A stretch of DNA of 6,455 bases from assembly GCA_023128875.1 (NCBI GenBank), contig JAGMDB010000102.1, positions 1 through 6,455 on the forward strand, in the 5' to 3' direction. Made by a program: the position numbers and the translations under genes. Of the stretch, positions 1 to 3,924 are shown piece by piece. Each line of letters starts with the position of its first letter. Position 1 is the stretch's first letter. Below the pieces are notes generated by a model. The model did not search any database, was not told the DNA's origin, and saw only the letters and a list, made by a program, of their open reading frames with translations. This stretch comes from Dehalococcoidia bacterium. Its GTDB lineage: Bacteria; Chloroflexota; Dehalococcoidia; GIF9; AB-539-J10.

Positions 1-284
1 CTTTAGGGGCAGCTCTGTTTACGGTGGTTTCTATTTTTGGCTTTAGTGGGGTGGCTGATCCCTCACGAGTTGCCGCCGGTGTAGTAATTGGTATCGGCTT
101 TATTGGTGCGGGCGTTATATTTCGTGGCCCTCAGGCAGGAGAAGTAACAGGGCTAACCACTGCAGCGAGCATGTGGGCTGCTGCTGCTGTAGGTTTAGCT
201 GCTGGGGCTGGGTTATACTTGATTTCTGCTGTTGCAACTCTCCTCATAGTAGTTAGCTTGCTGCTTTCTAAGATCCTTGACTAA
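1..284 (+). CDS. MgtC/SapB family membrane protein, C-terminal part (5' truncated by window edge)
   Basis: The reading frame is open from the window edge (first full codon at base 3) to a TAA at 282-284, giving 93 visible residues; the real start is outside. The sequence shows the MgtC/SapB family core: a DPSRVAA segment leading into a glycine-rich helix (GIGFIGAGVIFRG), then GLTTAASMWAAAAVGLAAG, then a final hydrophobic helix ending in SKILD. That amounts to about three membrane segments, matching the C-terminal half of the integral membrane domain. Family members are inner-membrane proteins linked to magnesium limitation, acid stress or F-ATPase modulation in some pathogens, but most homologues in free-living bacteria have no assigned role, so I infer only the family. 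The GTG at 24 lies inside the conserved membrane region and is not a plausible start. No MgtC C-terminal cytoplasmic (ACT-like) domain follows, so this is the short SapB-like form. No clear terminator follows the stop. Confidence 0.88.
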   Translation, partial: LGAALFTVVSIFGFSGVADPSRVAAGVVIGIGFIGAGVIFRGPQAGEVTGLTTAASMWAAAAVGLAAGAGLYLISAVATLLIVVSLLLSKILD

Positions 285-328
285 AATACTGAAACAAAAA
301 ATATAGTATCAATGCTTATCTAAATATT

Positions 329-354
329 TTGACACAGTAGATACTGTCTGTGTC
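329..354 (+). promoter_or_regulatory. Nested inverted repeats overlapping a TTGACA hexamer (possible operator)
   Basis: TTGACA, identical to the sigma-70 -35 consensus, sits at 329-334. Overlapping it are two perfect dyads with different centres. GACACAG (331-337) pairs with CTGTGTC (348-354), and ACAGTA (334-339) pairs with TACTGT (342-347) across only two bases. The two cannot form at once as hairpins, and the tight inner dyad looks more like a protein-binding half-site pair than an RNA stem. No good -10 box lies at the expected spacing (16-18 bp gives TGTCAC, GTCACT or TCACTA), so a promoter here would be weak or activator-dependent. No U-tract follows either way, which argues against a terminator. 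Function is inferred from symmetry only. Confidence 0.35.
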
Positions 355-499
355 ACTAGAAGGGGCCAAACCTCGAACACTGGTATTTGGCACAATAGAG
401 CAAGAAGGTTTAACTTTTACCTCCGCGGCTTTAAGTATTTGTTTATTATGCGTAAGTCTGATAGCAACTCTGCGCAGAAAGGGGAAGCTCGTTCTGTGA
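350..499 (+). pseudogene. Possible small membrane protein or remnant of a permease C-terminus
   Basis: From GTG 350 to TGA 497-499 the frame encodes 49 residues; it is open back to 341. The visible features are a KPRTLVFGTIEQEG start, a roughly 20-residue hydrophobic segment (TSAALSICLLCVSLIATL) and a basic end (RRKGKLVL). This order (short polar lead, last membrane helix, positive tail) resembles the extreme C-terminus of ABC-transporter permeases, but that is an impression of style, not a recognised homologue. There is no convincing Shine-Dalgarno site ahead of the GTG, and a TAG at 338-340 closes the frame upstream. A decayed gene fragment is therefore more likely than a working gene. The same frame reopens after the TGA. 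It could also be chance. Confidence 0.25.
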
Positions 500-511
500 A
501 ATGGGCTAGCT

Positions 512-655
512 ATGAAAGAGGCAAAACTAAGAGAAGGAAGGAATCCCAACGGAGGAAGTTATTGGAGCCAAAAACAAGGTATGGTAAGAGTGATCACGTG
601 GCTGAAGGATAATTTCAATTCTTTGTTGAATCATGGCAATCCTGATTGGGAGTAG
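512..655 (+). other. Short ORF of 47 codons in the same frame as the preceding fragment, function unknown
   Basis: ATG 512 to TAG 653-655 encodes a hydrophilic 47-residue peptide with a basic N-terminal part (MKEAKLREGRNPNGG) and an aromatic-rich C-terminal part (VRVITWLKDNFNSLL then NPDWE). It is in the same reading frame as the hydrophobic ORF ending at 499, with only the TGA and four sense codons between. No ribosome-binding site precedes the ATG at normal spacing. The strong GGAGGAA at 551-557 lies inside the ORF and leads only to a 16-codon frame from TTG 562. I do not recognise the sequence. It may be the tail of a disrupted gene, a small protein, or chance. Confidence 0.2.
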
Positions 656-660
656 ATAAG

Positions 661-668
661 GGAAAGGA
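661..668 (+). promoter_or_regulatory. Ribosome-binding site of polX
   Basis: GGAAAGGA ends 10 bases before ATG 679 and is the best purine-rich block near it. An ATG at 672 lies closer but is out of frame and stops after a few codons, so this site supports the 679 start. Confidence 0.6.
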
Positions 669-678
669 TTGATGACAG

Positions 679-2400
679 ATGAAAAATACCGCTATTGCCA
701 AGGTATTTAGTGATATTGCCGACCTTCTGGAACTTAAGGAGGAAAACGCCTTCAAGATTCGTGCTTACCAAAAGGCAGCTCGCGCTATTGAGCATTACCC
801 TAAGGAGATAAAGATTATGCTTGATGAGGGGGAAAACCTGAGAAATATCTCCGGTGTGGGCGAAGCTATAGCTAAGAAAACTACTGAACTAGTGACCACA
901 GGAAAACTTGGTTACTATGAGAATTTGAAGGCCGAATTCCCCGAAGGGATAACCAATCTCCTGGCCATTCCGGGAATAGGCCCCAAGACAGCTAACAAGC
1001 TTTCCAGTGAGCTAGGGGTAAGTTCAGTTGATGCCTTAGAGCAAGCAATACACAACGGCAAGGTGGCTAAAGTTTTTCGCCTTGGTGATAAGACTGCAGG
1101 CAATATCCTGCAGCAGATTCAAGCCCTGAGGCGCAAAGACCAGCGTATTCCCATCGGGGAAGCTTTACCCATTGTAGATGAGATACTTGGCTCCCTTCGC
1201 TCTGTTCCCGGAGTGAGGAATTTAACTTATGCTGGCAGTTTGCGGCGCTTCAGGGAGACTCTTGGTGATATTGACCTTATGGGCACTGCAGATAATCCTA
1301 AGGAAGTTATAGATACCTTTGTTGCCTTGCCTCCTATAGGGCAGGTGTTAGCTCAGGGGTCAACAAAGGCAAGCGCTATCGCTTCTGGGGGGCTACAGGT
1401 TGACTTACGTATGGTAGAGCATGACTCTTTCGGCTCACTGCTTCAATATTTTACCGGCAGCAAGCAGCATAATATCTCTCTGAGGGAGAGAGGGCATAGA
1501 CAAGGGTTGAAGTTGAGTGAGTATGGCATCACCGATTTAGCCACAGATAAATTGGAGAAATTTGCCGTTGAGGAGGAATTCTACCATCGGCTAGGACTTC
1601 AGTATATCCCTCCTGAGCTTAGAGAAGCCCAGGGCGAGGTAGAAAGGGCAGAGAGAGGAACCTTACCAACGCTCGTGGAATTATCCGATATAAAGGGTGA
1701 CCTTCACATGCATACCAATTGGAGTGATGGACACAATTCTGTTGAGGAGATGGCTCTGGCCGCCAAAGAATTGGGTTACCAGTACATAGCGATTACTGAC
1801 CACTCTGGGGGGCGCGGCATTGCTCACGGGCTTGATGGAGAGAGGGCAAGAAAACAAATTGGCGATATCAGAACACTGAATGAAAGGTTACATGGCATCC
1901 ATGTGTTCAGCGGCATAGAAGTTGATATTCGCGCAGACGGTAGATTAGATTTACCCCATGAAATTCTATCTCAGCTAGATATAGTCATCGGTGCTGTGCA
2001 CTCCGCTATGAATCAGAGCGAGGAGAAAATGACCAGGCGGGTGTTAAGCGCTATAGAGGATCCAGATGTTGATATTATAGCTCATCCCACCTGCCGCCTT
2101 CTGGGGGAGCGCGAACCCGTAGCCATAGATTTAGAGACTATCATCCGGGCAGCGGTTAAAAACAATAAGGTGTTGGAAATTAGTGCCATGTACGACCGGC
2201 TTGACTTAAACGATATTCATGCTTTTCGGGCCAGGGAACTGGGAGAAAAACTTGTTATTGACACCGATGCTCATAGTACCGCTCATTTAAGCTTTATGAA
2301 ATTTGGAGTCGGTGTAGCCCGGCGAGCCTGGTGTGAGCCTCAGCATATACTAAATACCTTGCCGCTGGAGCAGGTGCGTAGCTTCCTAAGCAATGGGTAA
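679..2400 (+). CDS. polX: DNA polymerase X family protein with C-terminal PHP exonuclease/phosphoesterase domain
   Basis: This is a 573-residue PolX, close to the roughly 570 residues of the Bacillus subtilis enzyme. It fills short gaps and processes 3' ends in base-excision and other DNA repair. Domain order: an N-terminal 8-kDa-like helical region (1-90) with a helix-hairpin-helix at 56-67 (NISGVGEAIAKK); a second hairpin at 97-108 (IPGIGPKTANKL); the nucleotidyltransferase palm with GSLRR (186-190), GDIDL (catalytic D197 and D199) and third aspartate D242 in VDLRM; then a linker and a PHP domain from about 340. All PHP metal ligands expected from the family appear intact: H343 and H345, H375, E414, H441, H469, D530 and H532. 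Both polymerase and 3'-5' exonuclease/phosphoesterase activities are therefore predicted. Cytoplasmic. The stop abuts the next start, suggesting an operon with the HAD gene. Both family and domain set are secure. Confidence 0.97.
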   Translation: MKNTAIAKVFSDIADLLELKEENAFKIRAYQKAARAIEHYPKEIKIMLDEGENLRNISGVGEAIAKKTTELVTTGKLGYYENLKAEFPEGITNLLAIPGIGPKTANKLSSELGVSSVDALEQAIHNGKVAKVFRLGDKTAGNILQQIQALRRKDQRIPIGEALPIVDEILGSLRSVPGVRNLTYAGSLRRFRETLGDIDLMGTADNPKEVIDTFVALPPIGQVLAQGSTKASAIASGGLQVDLRMVEHDSFGSLLQYFTGSKQHNISLRERGHRQGLKLSEYGITDLATDKLEKFAVEEEFYHRLGLQYIPPELREAQGEVERAERGTLPTLVELSDIKGDLHMHTNWSDGHNSVEEMALAAKELGYQYIAITDHSGGRGIAHGLDGERARKQIGDIRTLNERLHGIHVFSGIEVDIRADGRLDLPHEILSQLDIVIGAVHSAMNQSEEKMTRRVLSAIEDPDVDIIAHPTCRLLGEREPVAIDLETIIRAAVKNNKVLEISAMYDRLDLNDIHAFRARELGEKLVIDTDAHSTAHLSFMKFGVGVARRAWCEPQHILNTLPLEQVRSFLSNG

Positions 2401-3081
2401 ATGAGTAAGGTTGCGGCCATTTTCGACTTTGATGGTACTTTATCCCGGGGACATATCTGGACAGGGCTTCGCAGGTACTATTTCGAGCATGAAAGAAAGA
2501 AGGTACCTTTAGTATTAGCTTTCCTAATCACGCACTTGCCTCTGTGGCTATTCAGTAAGTGCAAATTGTCTGATGAGGAGGCGGTCAGAATGAAGTGGGC
2601 GGAGGATCTAAGTGTGTTCTTTAGAGGGGCAAGCAAAGAGGAAGGTTTGGAGGCCTTTCGGTGGGTAGTTTATAATTATATTGTCAAATCATTACGCAGC
2701 GATATCGTTGATATCTTAGACCAACATAAGCAAAGCAGGCACGTGGTGATAATTATCTCCGGTGTATTTAGCAACCTCTTAGAAATTGTAGGGCAGACGC
2801 TGGGTGTGCCTAATGTAATTGGCACAAAACTTGAAGTAATCGATGCTAAATATACTGGCAAGATTATTAAACCTGTGTGCTCTGGCAAGAATAAGGTTAA
2901 ATTGCTTGAAGAATTTATCATTCGAAACGAGTTAGATATAGATCTCCCATCAAGCTTTGCTTACGCCGATAGCGCCTTCGATATCCCCTTGCTGAGGCTA
3001 GTAGGCAATCCAGTAGCAACTTATCCTGATAAAAACTTGCGCCAATTTGCTGAGCATAACGGTTGGCAAGTTTTGCCCTGA
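2401..3081 (+). CDS. HAD-superfamily subfamily IB hydrolase (phosphoserine-phosphatase-like)
   Basis: This 226-residue soluble phosphatase carries all four HAD motifs. Motif I is FDFDGTL with nucleophile D9 and acid/base D11. Motif II is S120 in IIISGVFS. The motif III lysine lies in the GKNKVKLL segment (K165 most likely). Motif IV is YADSAFDIPLL with D190 and D194. The tail, with VGNPVATYPD followed by a GWQVLP end, is typical of the HAD-IB group that includes SerB-like enzymes and many uncharacterised phosphomonoesterases. The insert at 35-53 is strongly hydrophobic (VPLVLAFLITHLPLWLF) and falls in the cap region, so it may shape a lipophilic substrate pocket or touch the membrane; this is inference. 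The substrate cannot be read from sequence, and phosphoserine is only one option. ATG 2401 directly follows the polX TAA with no strong Shine-Dalgarno site of its own, so it probably relies on translational coupling to polX. Confidence 0.93.
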   Translation: MSKVAAIFDFDGTLSRGHIWTGLRRYYFEHERKKVPLVLAFLITHLPLWLFSKCKLSDEEAVRMKWAEDLSVFFRGASKEEGLEAFRWVVYNYIVKSLRSDIVDILDQHKQSRHVVIIISGVFSNLLEIVGQTLGVPNVIGTKLEVIDAKYTGKIIKPVCSGKNKVKLLEEFIIRNELDIDLPSSFAYADSAFDIPLLRLVGNPVATYPDKNLRQFAEHNGWQVLP

Positions 3082-3142
3082 GCCCCTCGAGGCGGCAAGA
3101 ATATAATCGTGAGTAAGCATAGTCAATCGCAAAATTCTTTAT

Positions 3143-3177
3143 AATCCCTGTGTGGGAGGGGCCTAGGGGGAGGGATT
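3143..3177 (+). repeat. Inverted repeat AATCCCT / AGGGATT enclosing a G-rich loop
   Basis: AATCCCT at 3143-3149 is the exact reverse complement of AGGGATT at 3171-3177, with a 21-base G-rich loop between. A short TTTTG follows the right arm (3176-3180), too short for a convincing intrinsic terminator of the upstream HAD transcript. The right arm overlaps the last G-run of the quadruplex motif, and the left arm overlaps the TATAAT at 3140-3145. Only one of hairpin and quadruplex can form at a time. Confidence 0.45.
3154..3174 (+). promoter_or_regulatory. Canonical G-quadruplex motif upstream of the promoter of the unknown gene
   Basis: Four runs of at least three Gs are spaced by one, four and one bases: GGG 3154-3156, GGGG 3158-3161, GGGGG 3166-3170, GGG 3172-3174. 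This meets the common G3+ N1-7 definition on the + (non-template) strand. It ends three bases before the TTGTAA -35 element. Folding could affect promoter opening; that is inference from position. Confidence 0.5.
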
Positions 3178-3206
3178 TTGTAAGACATTATGCGGAACAC
3201 TATAAT
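3178..3206 (+). promoter_or_regulatory. Sigma-70-type promoter for the unknown gene
   Basis: TTGTAA (3178-3183, four of six consensus bases) is separated by exactly 17 bp from a perfect TATAAT (3201-3206). Transcription is expected to begin near 3213, giving a leader of about 26 bases to GTG 3239 with a Shine-Dalgarno site in the middle. The same promoter would start downstream of the ATG at 3209, so it argues against that codon as the start. Confidence 0.65.
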
Positions 3207-3224
3207 ATATGAATAGAGAATGCC

Positions 3225-3230
3225 AGGAGA
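3225..3230 (+). promoter_or_regulatory. Shine-Dalgarno site deciding the GTG 3239 start
   Basis: AGGAGA lies eight bases before the in-frame GTG at 3239-3241, which is ideal spacing. No comparable site precedes ATG 3209, whose upstream sequence is the -10 box itself. Confidence 0.7.
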
Positions 3231-3238
3231 TAAGTGTA

Positions 3239-3922
3239 GTGTCGACACACACAGGCGATATTGAGGCAATTCAACACCTCAAGGAGGCTATTGCTGCCGG
3301 TAGGCATTGGTATCTAGCTTTACTCGAAGCTATCAAATTGTGGGCTAGCCGTGAGGAGGATTACAATGGACGGCACTATTGCTACCTTATTGACAATGAA
3401 GCTTTTGATTGGCTGGTTCTGGCGGAGAGGTTATGTGAGGAGATTAACGGGCTTATCCCGGATAAAGAACTAATTGACCTCCTTTTCTTCGACCAAGCAC
3501 CAATAGAATTGACCAAAAATGAATTTAAAGAGTTGATTGGTAATGCCAAATATCAAGCTTATCTCAATTACCTTTACGGTATCCTTATGGAAGAAATTTT
3601 GATTTTGACTGTAACTGAAGAGATACGCAAAAGAAAGAGAGCTTTAGGCTTAAATGAGGACAGCGGCACAGTTGACGAGGCTTATCAACACATCTACGGT
3701 GCTACTCAAGCGGAGCTGGTAAATCTCTTTAGAAAAGACAAGGGTTATCCTCGGCGCAAATCTATCAACGTTGCTGAGGTTAAGGAATTTACCTACTGGT
3801 TATTTAAGCAACGCCTGAAGAGATGCGATAAATCCCGTGTTGCTAGTGATACCAAGAAGGCTTTGGCAAAGTTACACCGCTATATGAAACTGAAAAGCCG
3901 CAATGTTTCTCAGCTGCTCTGA
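3239..3922 (+). CDS. Unrecognised 227-residue soluble, alpha-helical protein
   Basis: I do not recognise a family. The preferred start is GTG 3239 (product beginning MSTHTGDIEAIQHL); the ATG at 3209 would add ten residues but sits within or before the predicted transcription start. The protein has no signal peptide or membrane helix. The N-terminal half is acidic and aromatic, with a segment around residues 22-37 (RHWYLALLEAIKLW) and another at 53-70. The middle has a hydrophobic helix (around 108-126) followed by a basic cluster, RKRKR at 130-134. The C-terminal third is lysine/arginine-rich (around 165-222, with FRKDKGYPRRK and a long basic helix). The two-part charge layout would suit a nucleic-acid or partner-binding protein, but this is speculation. 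Codon use looks like that of the neighbours, so recent transfer is not indicated. It has its own promoter and is monocistronic, converging on valS with a 13-bp overlap of coding ends. Confidence 0.82.
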   Translation: MSTHTGDIEAIQHLKEAIAAGRHWYLALLEAIKLWASREEDYNGRHYCYLIDNEAFDWLVLAERLCEEINGLIPDKELIDLLFFDQAPIELTKNEFKELIGNAKYQAYLNYLYGILMEEILILTVTEEIRKRKRALGLNEDSGTVDEAYQHIYGATQAELVNLFRKDKGYPRRKSINVAEVKEFTYWLFKQRLKRCDKSRVASDTKKALAKLHRYMKLKSRNVSQLL

Positions 3923-3924
3923 GA
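3908..3924. repeat. Perfect palindrome containing both convergent stop codons
   Basis: TCTCAG (3908-3913) and CTGAGA (3919-3924) form a perfect 6-bp stem with a five-base loop. The TGA of the + gene (3920-3922) and the TGA of valS (minus, 3910-3912) sit at mirror positions, so both proteins end Ser-Gln-X-X-stop. It could serve as a weak bidirectional hairpin at the gene junction. Neither strand shows a T-tract after it, so a classical rho-independent terminator is not supported. Confidence 0.55.

Larger units (their letters stand above)
285..678. other. 394-bp gap with no confident gene; dyads and two short same-frame ORFs
   Basis: This stretch separates the MgtC-like gene from polX. It starts AT-rich (285-330), then carries a TTGACA hexamer at 329-334 overlapping nested inverted repeats (331-354). 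It continues into a + strand frame open from 341 to a TGA at 497-499 and again from there to a TAG at 653-655. A long minus-strand frame across 316-549 has no recognisable protein character and I treat it as noise. The last bases before polX hold its ribosome-binding site. I see no tRNA, no riboswitch and no canonical rho-independent terminator. A GATAAT hexamer at 608-613 resembles a -10 box but lacks a partner -35. Confidence 0.6.
3082..3238 (+). other. Short intergenic/leader region with three TATAAT hexamers and a G-rich tract
   Basis: Between the HAD stop and the favoured start of the next gene lie three perfect TATAAT hexamers (3102-3107, 3140-3145, 3201-3206). Only the last has a fitting -35. 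A small palindrome around CCTCGAGG (3085-3092) directly follows the HAD stop and could form a short stem with flanking GCC/GGC, but there is no T-tract, so I do not call a terminator. The G-rich tract and dyad are listed separately. Confidence 0.55.

Noticed and set aside
286..309. ATACT / AGTAT inverted repeat after the MgtC-like stop, considered as a terminator
   Set aside because: The stem is only five AT-rich pairs around an A-rich loop with no T-tract after it.
316..549. Minus-strand ORF of 77 codons across the gap before polX
   Set aside because: Composition is unlike the other proteins, it has no recognisable motif, and it overlaps a more protein-like frame on the + strand. It is most likely a chance frame.
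915..1103. Minus-strand 62-codon ORF inside polX
   Set aside because: It is antisense to the conserved helix-hairpin-helix and palm region and has no independent support.
2676..2921. Minus-strand 81-codon ORF inside the HAD gene
   Set aside because: It is antisense to conserved HAD motifs II-III, with no motif or ribosome-binding site supporting it.
3082..3096. GC-rich palindrome around CCTCGAGG just after the HAD stop, considered as a terminator
   Set aside because: The short stem needs a bulge, and the following bases (AAGAATATAATC) contain no T-run.
3102..3145. TATAAT hexamers at 3102-3107 and 3140-3145 as additional promoters
   Set aside because: No -35-like hexamer occurs at 16-18 bp upstream of either (TGAGCC and GCATAG at 17 bp). 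The AT-rich hexamers alone are weak evidence.
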